NCBI GenBank assembly: GCA_014529385.2 | Contig: CM043962.1 | Location: 46,419,098 to 46,483,097 of the forward strand | Direction of reading: 5' to 3' | Source: Adiantum capillus-veneris | Lineage: Eukaryota > Streptophyta > Polypodiopsida > Polypodiales > Pteridaceae | DNA length: 64,000 nucleotides | Position numbers and translations under genes: made by a program | In this document: one piece after another, positions 34,256 through 45,031 of the stretch | Layout: the number at the start of each line of letters is the position of its first letter | Position numbering within the stretch: position 1 is the stretch's first letter | The notes under the pieces: generated by a model | The model's input: the letters and a program-made list of their open reading frames with translations, nothing else | What the model was told of the DNA's origin: nothing | Database searches by the model: none

Positions 34256-36598
34256 CTAGTACCACACCCCATATAATAGCAGATTATATTTAGCACCCGT
34301 GTCCAATAAGGCATTATATAGCACTTTTTTATAGGTGCTATTTAGCTCAATAGGGTATTGTAGAGGTGTGTCAGAGTCCAACCAATCCTCGTTGATTTCA
34401 ACGTGGAATGCATGTGTGACTCCAAGGTTAGCCTCTAGTTTTCGTCTTATGCGTTGTTGTCGCTCCTTAGCCTCAGCTTGAGCTTGTATCTTCTTCAATT
34501 CTGTTTGTGCCTTGGCTGCTTTTTTTATATGGATGGCATGTATCTCCTCTTGGCTTAAAGGATTATAGTATCTTTTAAATTTTCTCCCATTGAGGAGTCC
34601 AATGGTTTCAAATCCATCAAGAGTCTCCACACGAATGGTTCCTTGTGGGGTGATCTCACATACTCTATATGGTCCTTTTCCCGCATATTTCAACTTTTTC
34701 TTTTCGTTACACACTCCATACATAAGGACATTATCACCAACATTGATATCTTTGTTCTTTAGATGACGGTCAAACCATTTCTTCCTCCTATCTTTCTCCA
34801 CAAGTGCATTTTGCACAGATAATTTTCTCTCTTCATCTAGCCTTTCAAGGATATATAATCGCTCAACTAAGGGGTTACCATCCCAACCTTCTTGAGAAGC
34901 TACTTGAAGACTAGGAACGACAAACTCCCATGGCATAACCGCTTCTTGGCCATACACCATCTTGAATGGTGTGCAATTAATGGAAACTTTGTACGCAGTA
35001 CGATAAGCCCATAGAGCTGATGTAAGCTTTAAATCCCAATCTGTGCGATGAGCTTCCACCGTTTTGGTCAAGAAAGAGATTAAGGTCTTGTTGGTGCTCT
35101 CAGCTTGGCCATTTTCTTGTGGATAATAAGGTGTGGATTTATGGTGAGCTATCATAAAGTTGGTAGTGAGTTCTTTTATTACTCCATTTATAAAATGAGT
35201 ACCATTGTCACTCACAATCTCAAAGGGACAACCAAATCTTGTAATAATGCTCTCAAAGAGAAACTTGGCAGTTGACCTCGCATCGGCCTTACGTGTCGCC
35301 CTGGCTTCCGCCCACTTTGTCACATAATCAGTGGCAACGATAATATATCGAGATTGAGTGCTATGAGCTACCAGACTTATTGGGCCTACAAAGTCCAAAC
35401 CCCATTTTTCAAATGGTTGAGTCACTTTAACAGGATGTAAGGGCATCCTATCCTTTTGTTGTGTGATCTTGTAACGTTGGCATTCATCACATCCTTTTGC
35501 AAAAAGTGATGCATCCTTAAATAAGGTTGGCCACCAATAGCCTGATTGCAACACCTTTCTAGCTGTTAGTTCCCCTGAGAAATGTCCTCCAGCTATACCC
35601 ATGTGGGCTTCTTGCAGTATGTATAAATACTCATCTTCACGGGCACAACGTCTAAGAATATCTTCCTTCCCTAGTCTGTAGAGAGTTCCCGCAATGAGAG
35701 AGTAAGGTTCACATTCTTTTAACAGTTTTTGAGCTCTGTCTTTACGAAGCTCTTTGGGTGGAAAACCATTAACTAGAAAGTTCACAATCTTCTCACTCCA
35801 TTTAGGTATGGTTTCGACTAGAAATAGAGAAGTATCAGGCAATTCATCATCAACTCCCGTAGGGGCTTCACCATTGGGTATGCGAGACAAATGATCAGCC
35901 ATGACATGTCTTTTACCAGGTCTCACCACAACGGTAAAATCAAACTCAAGGAGAATTAACAACCATCGTGTAATTCTTCCCGTGGAACAAGGTTTATTTA
36001 CTAGATACAACAAGGCTTGATGATCAACATAGAACACAAACTTGTTGGGAAGGTAGTAGTAAAATTTCTTCACTGCATAAATCATACCTAAACCTTCTCG
36101 CTCTGTAGTGGTGTAGTTTCTTTCGGCATCATTCAACTGACGACTTGCAAAGCTAATGGGGTAGTCCAGTTTATGTTCTCCTGGTTGAGCTAGAACACAC
36201 CCAATAGCAAATTTCGATGCATCAATATGCACATGAAAAATTACATTCCAATCGGGCACTCGAAGAATAGGAGCGCTAGTCAAGGTCTTTTTCAATGACT
36301 CATAAGCATGGTCACACTCCGCAGTCCATTGGAACTCAATAAGAAGCTTGTACAAAGGACGAGCTATCTCGGCAAAGTTTAAAATAAACCATCGGTAATA
36401 ACCAACATGGCCCATGAACCTTTGAACTCCTTTATAATTTGTAGGTGGTGGCAATTCAGCAATGGATTTAATTTTTCTCTCATCTGTGGAAATACCATTT
36501 TTGGACACTATATGCCCTAAAATGACTCCATGTTTAACCCAAAATTGGCATTTGAAAGGGTTTAAGGAGATGCGATACAATCTACACTTCTCAAACAC
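34256..36598 (-). pseudogene. Element C RT thumb, RNase H, integrase and first half of second protease-like domain
   Basis: 780 codons open. RT thumb (GVILGHIVSKNGI, MGHVGYYRWFI); RNase H with IDASKFAIG, TTEREGLGMIYAV, DHQALLYL; one H2C2 zinc module (AHMGIAGGHFSG ... CDECQ); integrase core with WGLDFVGP, SDNGTHFI and NGQAES; C-terminal GPY/F domain (GKGPYRVCEI). A coiled basic segment follows, then ALLDTGAKYNLL before a TAG. The ORF opens just after the RT active site because of a one-base shift at about 36640-36670. It would be catalytically competent if the frame were intact. Confidence 0.9.
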
Positions 36599-37890
36599 TT
36601 TTCGTAAGCATGATAGATGTTCTTTCCAAGAGGAATAAACACAAAGGTCATCTAAGAAAGCTTCACCCTCAAATATTCTCTAAAAGCAGTGTTTATTAAT
36701 CTTTGAAAGGTAGCAGGGGCATTGATTAAACCAAAAGCCATAACACGAAATGCGAACACTCCAAATTCGGTTATAAAGGCCGTTTTAGCTTGGTCCTCCA
36801 GCGCAATTGTGATTTGATTGTAGCCAGAGTACCCATCTAAAAAGCTATAAGCTTCCTTCCCTGCAACTCTTTCAAGCACGTGTTCTGAATATGGCAAGGG
36901 GTAATGGTCCCTCCTAGTGGCGGCATTGACCTTCTTGAGATCCACGCACACTCTGAGTTTCCCATTCTTTTTTGGCACAATCACTATTGGTGACACCCAT
37001 TCTGAGTGCTCAATAGGGTATATGAATCCGCATTCCACAAGCTTTTCAATCTCTTCTTGAACGATTTTTGCATATTTAGGATTCATTGGGTAGGGTCGTT
37101 GCTGAACTCGTTTAGCCATGCTATTCATAGGGATTGTGTGTTGCACCACGGAAGGTGGAACACCTTTCATATCATGATAAGTCCAAGAAAATATATCCCT
37201 GAATTCCTTGAGAAGTTCTTTAAGTACACACTCCTCAGTCTCGGTCAGATCTTGGGCAATGAAAACAGGTTTAGACTCTTCTCCTGGGTCTGCTAACTCT
37301 ATTTCCTTAACTATCGTTGGACCATCATAGACTCCATTGCTCCCATCGATAGGTTTTCTTTGAGCCTTTGTATACACAACCTTACGTTCCTCTGTGGTAT
37401 AGGATTTGAAAGTCTGTGGTATAGGGTGTAAGTCTGTGGGGTGTAAGTCTGTGGTGTCCTGTTGTTCTGTGGACTGTGATTTAACTTCTGATTCCTTTTG
37501 TTGTTGAGCTAACTCTTGATTTTGTCGTCTCCTTACAGTACGGCTCAACTTTGGCTTCTCTATAGCCTCTAGTTGTGCGATGTCAATGGGTTGTGGACTA
37601 CACCACATAACGCTTTGAAGGCATTCACCCCAATTATCTACCAGCTTCTGATGAGCATCACATGCCCCTATATAATTAAGCCATTCTGTGGTAGATTTGT
37701 TTTCATTTATTCTAGCACGCACATTTGCTTGATATCGTCGCCTCTTATATCTCTTACTCTTCTTGTTTAATTCTCGATTACGATCGATTTCTAGTGAAGA
37801 CTTACTAGATGAATCACTACTTGTGTCTTCTGCTCCCTTGGATAGATTATCATCTAGGTTACCACTCGGCCCTGAATGGTTTGTCCCCAC
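36599..37890 (-). pseudogene. Element C reverse transcriptase N-terminal part (frameshift at active site)
   Basis: The linker with TDLHPTDLHP duplication and the TEECVLKELLKEFRDIFSW entry lead to RT: WVSPIVIVPKKNGKLRVCV, YSFLDGYSGYNQI, AFGLINAPATFQRLI. The frame ends at REYLRVKLS, one base out of phase with the LDDLCVYS active-site codons at about 36640-36660. The acidic residues of the active site are still encoded, in the shifted frame. Confidence 0.9.
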
Positions 37891-37892
37891 AT

Positions 37893-38249
37893 TTAACTAA
37901 GATTTAACTCAGATTCTTCATCCTCAGAGTCAATTTCAACTGATGATTCTGACCCCAAATCGTGTGGGCTATAGTCTTGTGAGGCGCTACTGGTTTCAAT
38001 GCCAGTCAAACTTTCATCTTGTAGATCATCAGAAGCTATATGCATTGCTTCTAGCATGTTTAAGGGTACAAGTGGTGGTATTTCATCCCCCTCAGGTGTT
38101 ACCCAGGTCGTCCCCCTATTTCCCCAAGTGTCTATGGTTGTTGCTAGGTGGACCCAGTCCACATTGTCCGACTTAGTCATCCCAGGTAGTACATCCATAT
38201 AAGGAGAATCTTTTCCAACATCAGTGTCCGCTTTACACGTGTAACAATA
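37893..38249 (-). pseudogene. Element C protease-RT linker
   Basis: An acidic Ser/Asp/Glu-rich stretch (38198 to 37893) with VDWVHLATTIDTW, matching the WTHILATLDVC position of element B. It ends at a frame change into the RT frame at 37890. Confidence 0.6.
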
Positions 38250-39251
38250 CTACAATGGGGCCGAGTGAATTGTGGTGTCAGATCTATGATCAATTATAAA
38301 CCTGTTTCCTAGAGGATGTGCTCGACCCGTCACAAGATCCACTCGAATGACAGAATCTTGGAACTGCAGGTAGACATGGTTTTTGGACCAGTCATGCACC
38401 ATTTTTGCTTCCCTCATGAAAGGATGTCCTAAGATCATCTCCGATGCCATAGTGTGTTTGGAGAAATCCATAACAATAAGGGTAATCCTTATTTTATGTC
38501 CAAAGACCTTGATCTTGAGATCTTCTAGCATCCCAATAGGCTTAACAATAGACCCATTGGCCATCTTCACTAATATGGTTGTGGTCACAAGGTGAGGTCT
38601 TCCCATAGTTTCCCAGCAATTTTTAGTCACAATGCTAACCTGAGCGCCACCATCAAGGATTCCCTTCATAGTTTATCCCTTACTAGTGATTGATATGGTC
38701 GCATTGGATTCATCACCCTCAAAGTATTGTCCCAACTTGTTAACAGGTATTTCTATAACAAGGTTCTCATGTAGGTTGGGTTGTGGATCTAAGTGTTCCT
38801 CCTCTATTGGCATCTCCCCAACTCCATCCATCTGGGCAAATTGTGGTAGCCCAAACTTTAGTTCTCCATTGAGGAAGGCTCGAAGAGCTGAGACTAGCTC
38901 AGGGTCTTTATATAGTTTGGACATGATGGTGGTTCTAACTTCTGAAGACATGAAATCCATCAATTTGGCAATGTTTAACGGCACCTTTTGGACTTCAGTC
39001 CCTTGACGTGGGAAAGATGGGATCTCCATTTCTTCGATAGGATCAGGTAGTCCTTCTGTAAACATTCTTTCCATAAAGAAGTGAGTACGCCCACTTTCCC
39101 ATGACCTTAAGTCACTTTCTTCTTGGATGACACTAGGTATGGCTAAGGGTCTATGGTCTTGGTGAGGTTGTTGTTGCATAGAGAACACGATGTCTGTAAT
39201 CTGGATCTTCCTAGGTGCTGGTTCTAGATCCCTTTGGGTATCTTCTACCAA
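38250..39251 (-). pseudogene. Element C aspartic protease (canonical position)
   Basis: The upstream part (38673-39251) has MEIPSFPRQGTEVQKVPLN. After an in-frame TAA at 38673 comes the retropepsin domain: GILDGGAQVSIVT (active site D-G-G where D-S/T-G is usual) and SEMILGHPFMREAKMVHDW. The Asp is retained but the second position has changed from Ser/Thr to Gly. The stop lies only two codons before the active-site strand. Confidence 0.82.
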
Positions 39252-39524
39252 ACTCCTTAATTGCTTGACTCGCTCAATCTCCTCTGTAGGGTTTGGACAA
39301 GTTCATATCTTCTTCTTGGATCATGGCCATTGTGGCTCATGAAGATCTTCCTTGTTGGTTTCTATGTTAGTGGTCGTTTTGGTCTCCATGGTTTCACCTG
39401 AATCAGAATCTTCTTCAGCGTTGTTCATATATACGGGGTCTTCACCAGTCCCTATGTTGGTCTTTCAACTGGGGTCTGACTTCGCTGCTTTTTGCGATCT
39501 CTTTCTTCGTGTTTTCTTCTTTTA
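39252..39524 (-). pseudogene. Element C gag-protease linker (decayed)
   Basis: Short low-complexity basic sequence with stops in all frames, between the zinc-knuckle ORF and the protease ORF. No motif. Confidence 0.4.
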
Positions 39525-40547
39525 CTAAGATTGGGCAATTGATGCCGTGTCTCTTTCCTCAAGAATATAATTTTGTTTTTGGAGCATCGATCGTGTGAGT
39601 ACGTTTACTGGTACCACGGGTGTACTTGGTGATGGCTCCTCGGTAACTTCAATCAAGTGTAATGGCGTGATCTTCGGTGCATTTGGATTATTTGGACATT
39701 GGGCAATCAAATGATCTATGCCACATTGATTACACATGAGTATCGGCATTGTAGACGTGCTCGCTTGATTGGTTTGCATTAGTGTGGCGTTCTTTTGTAG
39801 CCTAATAGGACACTCGGCTACACAATGTGCACCTCCACACTCATAGCATTGAAGAGGTGGTCTCTTAGCAGTGTAATTGATATTTTGGCCTCTTGCCGCA
39901 AGAGCAACTACTTGATATACAGGTTTGACTTGTCCCCAATAGTCCTCCATGTAGTATTGTGGACTTTCTTCAAGCACATCCATCCCATAGGCGATATTAG
40001 GATCTATATCTTCCTCACAGCCTTCCAAACAAGAAATAGATGACTCACAACCCACTTGATTCACAGAAGTGATTCTCGGATGTGGTGGTTGCGGTCCTAG
40101 CACTGGAGGTGGTAAGGGTTCAAGAGGTGGGGCCGGCATCAATGCAGGCACTCGAGGTGTGTCTGTCCATGCTAAGGTTGGTATATTGGTCATCGTGCGC
40201 TTAAATACTATGCAATCCTTAGCTTGATGACCATACCTTCCACATGCATTGCAGTTCCCATTGAACTTTACTCTAAAAGTAGGGCATTCACTAGTACTAT
40301 GTGGTCCATAGCATACGGAGCACCATTGCTGCTCCCTTCTTGGATACATATGATTGTTTTGCGGAGCACGATTGTTTGTAAGACTCTCTTGAATAGCCTT
40401 GGTGAGATCTGCTAAAGTCATCTCAGATATCTTTGGCTCCTTAGCAATAGGCTTTAGGGTCATTGGCTGATGCCCCGATGCTTGTGAGCTAATAGATTTA
40501 GGCTCAGCAGACACTCTTTCTCCTTGAATCATTAAATTATCCTCCAA
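39525..40547 (-). pseudogene. Element C gag zinc-knuckle region (four CCHC)
   Basis: 340 codons open with four CX2CX4HX4C knuckles: CSVCYGPHSTSEC, CNACGRYGHQAKDC (one extra residue), CYECGGAHCVAEC and CNQCGIDHLIAQC, in a Pro/Gln-rich context. Four knuckles is more than the one or two usual in plant Ty3 Gag. A one-base shift separates this from the Gag core (40598-41138). Confidence 0.87.
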
Positions 40548-40597
40548 TTGGATCGCATTGGTGGTGACTGCTTCCCAAGTGGTGATACCTCTAATGA

Positions 40598-41138
40598 CTA
40601 AGCCATGTTTAGTGAAATCTCTCTTTTTCCGTTATGATTCCCTTCCCTTTCTTTATGCTGATGTGAAGTACTCGCACACTTGGCTTCTATAACTAATGAA
40701 TCTATCAAGCAATTGGTTATTGTTGAAGCGCTCATTTGGATTACAAAATGAGAATTCAAATGCTTCAAGTGACTTATAAAGTCTCTCACCGACTCTCCTT
40801 CCTCTCGTTGGGCTTTCTGGAGTTGAGAGGCTACACCCCAAAGCACTCCCTCTCGTATGTATTCTTTTAAGAACAGTCTCCTAAGAGCAGGGTAATTCGT
40901 TTTTTCTTCCACCCTTAGGGTTCTATACCAATCCCCTACCTTTCCACTTAAGGTTAGGCTTAAAGAATTGCTCTTATGTAGGTCATTGTATTCTCCTAGA
41001 GAATCGTATATTTGTTCAAACACTTCGATATGCTTTCTCACATCCCCGTCTCCACTAAATTTTTGTGTGAGCTTGGCTATTTGTACTGCCTTACTTCTAG
41101 GCTCTCTATCAGGCGTGTTACGCATATTCTCAGCAATT
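40598..41138 (-). pseudogene. Element C gag core, downstream part (cut by element B)
   Basis: AKLTQKFSGDGDVRKHIEVF, LSGKVGDWYRTLRVEEK, FLKEYIREGVLWGVASQLQ and GESVRDFISHLKHLN are the Ty3/gypsy Gag core. The first residues of the open frame (beyond 41138) come from the LTR of element B and are not part of C. The upstream half lies at 58579-60144. The frame ends with a stop at 40598 after which gag continues one base out of phase. Confidence 0.88.
41134..41138. repeat. Target-site duplication of element B, left
   Basis: GCAAT directly before the LTR; repeated at 58579-58583. Confidence 0.93.
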
Positions 41139-42070
41139 GTTAAGGCGGTTATGCCGCTAGCGGAAGCTAAATAGCGAGAACTCAACCAACAACAGAATTT
41201 GTCAGACGAGGACGAAGCTTGACCCGCAGGCGCATGGAAACAACTAGGTGGGTGTCAAATCACCTACTCGACCTTCTAATGACAATCACTACTAAGGAAA
41301 TCAAATCTAAGTTCTAAAACACGCAAGTGACTGAAATCCGTACTACGAACGAATGCTATACGAAACAGGATCTAGAATCATCGAATCGATCTCAAACTCA
41401 AGGGGAAGTCTATGCACTAGGTAAGAACAACACCCTAAAGCCTTGAACTGCAAAATCAACCTATAACCACTCCGTGCGGCAAACGCGTATGAAGACAGGC
41501 CAAAAAATACAGGTGACCGAAACTTGACCCCGATGGTACTAATGTGTAGCTCTACTCGTTGTGGTTTTATAGATATGCTGCACGCTCTATTCCGACACAC
41601 GAGTTGGAAGAAAACTCACACCGAAGCTCGTAGGAGCTTACCACACATAGAAGCCGATAGCGCGCACTCTTGGTATCTGTGCGTAGCTCTCACCGTTGCT
41701 AACACAATGGTGGTGTCGCTTCTCCAATGGCGGCCCCGTAGCTCGCGTAGCAAGAAGATAAGACTCTCTCTCTCTCTCTCTCAGACACAGTCACGGCGCT
41801 CAAAAACTCACTTTGATTAATAATTGAATCTCTTTTAGGTTACAAAACTTTGGCTTATATACCTCAGCCTTGGAGGTGAGAACATCTCTAATTATTTACA
41901 TCAACAGGTGAAATTACTTCGGGATTACAAGCTGGAAACTCAATTGAGTCCCGTTACTTAATGAATGGCTCACATCAAAATTAATTTCGGAAAGACATTT
42001 ATTACAATCAATGGTTACAAAATGATGGGTGTGAGCAAAAATGTGGGTGTGATCCTCTGCTGGCTCAACA
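41139..42070 (-). repeat. 3' LTR of element B (932 bp)
   Basis: TGTTAAGGCGG...GGCTCAACA. (CT)n at 41765-41782. TATATAAG (minus) at 41854-41861. A half copy of the element palindrome (CGCGTATGAAGAC) at 41484-41496. Confidence 0.97.
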
Positions 42071-42106
42071 CTCCCCCCCTCCGCGTTCATGTCGTCCCTG
42101 ACATGA
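42071..42106 (-). other. Terminal polypurine tract of element B with adjacent hairpin
   Basis: Minus strand GGAGGGGGGGAG (42071-42082) abuts the LTR. Four bases upstream is a perfect 7-bp inverted repeat, TCATGTC (42087-42093) and GACATGA (42100-42106), with a 6-base loop. Confidence 0.9.
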
Positions 42107-42119
42107 CTTTTAGGCTTGG

Positions 42120-42548
42120 TCAATAGAGTCCTGTCGTCTTGAGCATCTGCAAATGTGATTCATAGCGTAGGTTGCCGATGGTCAAGGTTGGGCCGAATAT
42201 TTTGCTTTCGTGAGTGAAAAAGCCGGTGTAGAAAGCTTCTTCGAATGTTTGCATGTGGAAGCTAGGCAAAAACATAATTCTTTGGTATAAGAGATGTAAC
42301 ACCTTTGGTGATGGCTACAATGAAAGATCATACATCATATCCGTCACTGTGTCGGCCGTCGATAGTAGACTCGAGGTAGTGGCTTTATCTGGCGCGAACA
42401 CTTCAATGCATGCTAAGAGAGTCCTGCAGATTTTCTTTAGCATCTGACACGAAAGGTCAGGAGAGCCAGTAAAGAGTTTGATGGTGCCCGTTAGGGTTTT
42501 CACCATGTAGGCTTTACCTATTCTCTCGCCTGCCTTTGGTCCTGGCAT
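42120..42548 (-). pseudogene. 3' ORF of element B, C-terminal conserved domain (frameshifted)
   Basis: One base out of phase with 42518-43762, the frame continues NWLNYP, KAYMVKTLTGTIKLF, CQMLKKICRTLLACIEVF, then an in-frame TAG at about 42312, then QTFEEAFYTGFF, ESKIF. The matching order in element A shows this is the true C-terminus of the 3' ORF protein. The shift lies in an A-rich stretch near 42575. It could be a recent mutation; programmed shifting cannot be excluded from one copy. Confidence 0.7.
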
Positions 42549-43762
42549 CCTTGGGTAATTAAGCCAATTTGGCTTCTTTTCTGCAATCCTGCCATGCTCT
42601 TTCCAGCTTCTGACTCCTCATAAGCTCTAATATATTGATCATATTGATCAACATGTGGCCTGGCTGAGCTGGTTCCGACTTTAGTGGGGTCTGGAACCCA
42701 CATTTCTTCAAAGTCCCCCTTTAGAGCTCTTTCCGCTCTAAACTGCTCCACCAGCCTTTCCATTCTTGCGCCTTTTTGACTTTTGGTTTGCTTGGGATCA
42801 GCCTTCTTCTTCGCTTTCTTCTTGAGCGGCTCGTCCACAGCCTCTTCAGGTTCTGAAACTATTTCTAGTTTTCGGCGTGCTCTTGTGGACGTCCTCTTGG
42901 ATACTTCTTGCTGTTCTTTCTCTTCATCGGCTTCTCTAAGCCACTCATTCTGGGAGGGAACCCGTGGCCCTTGATCCCTAGCTCCAATAGCTTCATAAGC
43001 TATTCTTGTTAGGATTTCTCCTCCTCCTATGTACTTTGGCTTCTGGTTGTGCATGGATATTACTTGCTCGTGGATGTATTGAGCATAATTCACCTCTTTT
43101 GTCATGTTGCTCTTCAGTGCCCATGTGATGGTTGTCACAATGGCATGGGATGGTGTAGTATACTTCTGCGGTCTTTTACTGCACACATGGAAAAACTGGT
43201 TGTATAATCGGCAAAGGGTTGCCGCTCGTTGATCTGCCATATCTCCGTAGGTTGTATTTTGTTTCTTTGATCCATAGACCTCTATGGCCTCCCTTCTTTC
43301 TCTGACAGAACTCCCTTTGTTGTGCAGCTTCAATGCATCTGCAATGAGCTGTGGAGTGATCTGTACTTCAACTGTTTCTCCATCCATGGCTGTCAACGTG
43401 GCTTTCCCATCCTTCTGAATGGATGTTGCCAACTCATACACTCTTCTTGTGTCTACACCTGATGGTCTCGAGGTGAAGAACCTGTGTAAGTCAGCCTTTT
43501 CCAGGTATCTGCTGATGTTCTCTGATCTGCTATAATCCACTAATTCTCGCGGAATCATAGGTACATCGACCGATTGCCCTTGAGGATCTCTGAAAGTCCC
43601 CTGGTAGATCTTTATTCCCTCTTTTTCTAGTACTGCTTCCTCCAACCAAGTCTTGGTTGGCTTGAGGGTTTCTGTTGGAATATCAAAGGGTTCTGCTTCT
43701 GCAAGAGCATCCTTGATGGTTGGTCTTTTTCTCTTAGTTGCTGATGACTTAGCGGAATCCAT
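42518..43762 (-). CDS. 3' ORF protein of element B, N-terminal domain and coiled coil, unknown function (414 aa open)
   Basis: Starts with a Lys/Arg-rich stretch (SAKSSATKRKRPT) that could act as a nuclear localisation signal. A globular region of about 270 residues follows (FRDPQGQSVDVPMIPRELV, LHRFFTSRPSGVDTRRVYE, EILTRIAYEAIGARD), then a basic bipartite region (KKKAKKKADPKQTKSQKG) and a helical tail. Element A carries a homologue. It belongs to the class of extra ORFs downstream of pol in plant Ty3 elements; I see no signal peptide or membrane span to support an envelope role. A basic, apparently nuclear protein next to a palindrome array suggests DNA binding, which is inference. Confidence 0.75.
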   Translation of the reverse strand: MDSAKSSATKRKRPTIKDALAEAEPFDIPTETLKPTKTWLEEAVLEKEGIKIYQGTFRDPQGQSVDVPMIPRELVDYSRSENISRYLEKADLHRFFTSRPSGVDTRRVYELATSIQKDGKATLTAMDGETVEVQITPQLIADALKLHNKGSSVRERREAIEVYGSKKQNTTYGDMADQRAATLCRLYNQFFHVCSKRPQKYTTPSHAIVTTITWALKSNMTKEVNYAQYIHEQVISMHNQKPKYIGGGEILTRIAYEAIGARDQGPRVPSQNEWLREADEEKEQQEVSKRTSTRARRKLEIVSEPEEAVDEPLKKKAKKKADPKQTKSQKGARMERLVEQFRAERALKGDFEEMWVPDPTKVGTSSARPHVDQYDQYIRAYEESEAGKSMAGLQKRSQIGLITQGCQDQRQARE

Positions 43763-43929
43763 GGATCCTGTAACTCCAATTACAGAAGTTAGCGTCTTTT
43801 TAGTACTGAAAGCCGAAATGAAGCTTTTAACTATTCAAATGACTTGAAAATTGAAACATGAGCTATTCAGGGCCTAAGGATGCAATGTAGGTGAAAAAAT
43901 ATGCAAACTGTGCTCAAAAACATGCTTGA

Positions 43930-43951
43930 GACATCATACGCGTATGATGTC
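43930..43951. repeat. Element B palindrome copy 1 (3' block)
   Basis: Perfect palindrome centred on ACGCGT, core ACATCATACGCGTATGATGT with G and C outside, followed by TTTTGTGTC. Confidence 0.95.
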
Positions 43952-44212
43952 TTTTGTGTCAGAATGACTTCATATTGGTTGTGCTTGTAGCTGATAGTGT
44001 ATACATGAGTGTCATATGCTTGGATTTGAGTTTGGATCCCATTTGGTCAAGTTTTGGCCAGTTCAGTCCAGTTCAGGCTCTTGGCAAAATTTTGAAAGGG
44101 AAATGGATTTTATGATCCAAATTGGATAAAACTTGGTGGTTCACCTTCAAATGGCATGTAGATCACTTCTGTTTGGTGGTTGAAGCCCTGAGGTGCCAAA
44201 ATCACATAGTGA

Positions 44213-44234
44213 GACATCATACGCGTATGATGTC
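44213..44234. repeat. Element B palindrome copy 2 (3' block)
   Basis: Identical 22-bp palindrome, preceded by GTGA and followed by TTTTGG. Confidence 0.95.
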
Positions 44235-44347
44235 TTTTGGTGCATTTTTGGACCAATTTTCTCTATAAGCTTGGTTTTGGCTTTAGATAGGCTTATTCAG
44301 TGGATTTATCAAGTTTGGATAGAATTTGGACTAAAAATGGCTCTGGA

Positions 44348-44369
44348 GACATCATACGCGTATGATGTC
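44348..44369. repeat. Element B palindrome copy 3 (3' block)
   Basis: Identical 22-bp palindrome, 135 bases after copy 2. Confidence 0.95.
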
Positions 44370-44632
44370 TTTTTTGTCAATTTTTCATGGGATTGGTTCT
44401 GTGGACTCTCCATGTGCTAGTGAAGGACTGTTTATACTCAAATCTTGGTTTGGACTTGAATATGTTGGATTTGGGACAAAAATAGGCTTTGTATGAAGGA
44501 TTTTCTCTTAATTGGGCTAATGGGGTGATACATCTGACCAAATGGTTCCAAACTTCATATGTAGAATGTATTAGATATATATAATGGATGTATGATGACA
44601 AATGAGCATTTTTTGCTCTGTAAGTGCAAATA

Positions 44633-44654
44633 GACATCATACGCGTATGATGTC
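44633..44654. repeat. Element B palindrome copy 4 (3' block)
   Basis: Identical 22-bp palindrome followed by TTTTGTGTC, as in copy 1. Confidence 0.95.
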
Positions 44655-44916
44655 TTTTGTGTCAAAATGGTGCTTTTTGGTTACAGATAGCTTGTAGATG
44701 TGTTAATCAACAATCCTACAAAGTTTCAATGAGTTTGGAGTTATTTTGACAAAATTAGGACCAAAAATCAATTTTATGGCCTACTTTGCGTCTTTTTGGC
44801 TTTCCTTGGGTTTTCTAACTCCAATTCTCATGATACTTGGTTCATAGGATGTGATTAACATGTGGAATGAGGCTATGCACTCAAATGTTGAAATGGATGT
44901 GAAAATCATGCTGTGA

Positions 44917-44938
44917 GACATCATACGCATATGATGTC
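44917..44938. repeat. Element B palindrome copy 5 (3' block), variant
   Basis: One change at the centre (ACGCAT for ACGCGT); otherwise identical. Confidence 0.92.
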
Positions 44939-45031
44939 TTTTCTTGAAATGTTGGTCTTTTTGTGCAAAGAATGCTTTGTGCTAGTGCCCTAAGCCCTGC
45001 TAACTAGTTTTCAACTTAAAAAGTCATCAGT

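Noticed and set aside
42518-43762. 3' ORF as a retroviral-type envelope gene
   Set aside because: No signal peptide, transmembrane segment or cleavage motif is visible; the protein is basic and partly coiled-coil.
43930-44938. Palindrome array as a CRISPR-like repeat array
   Set aside because: Spacers are long, unequal and related to each other, there are no cas genes, and the setting is a plant retrotransposon.
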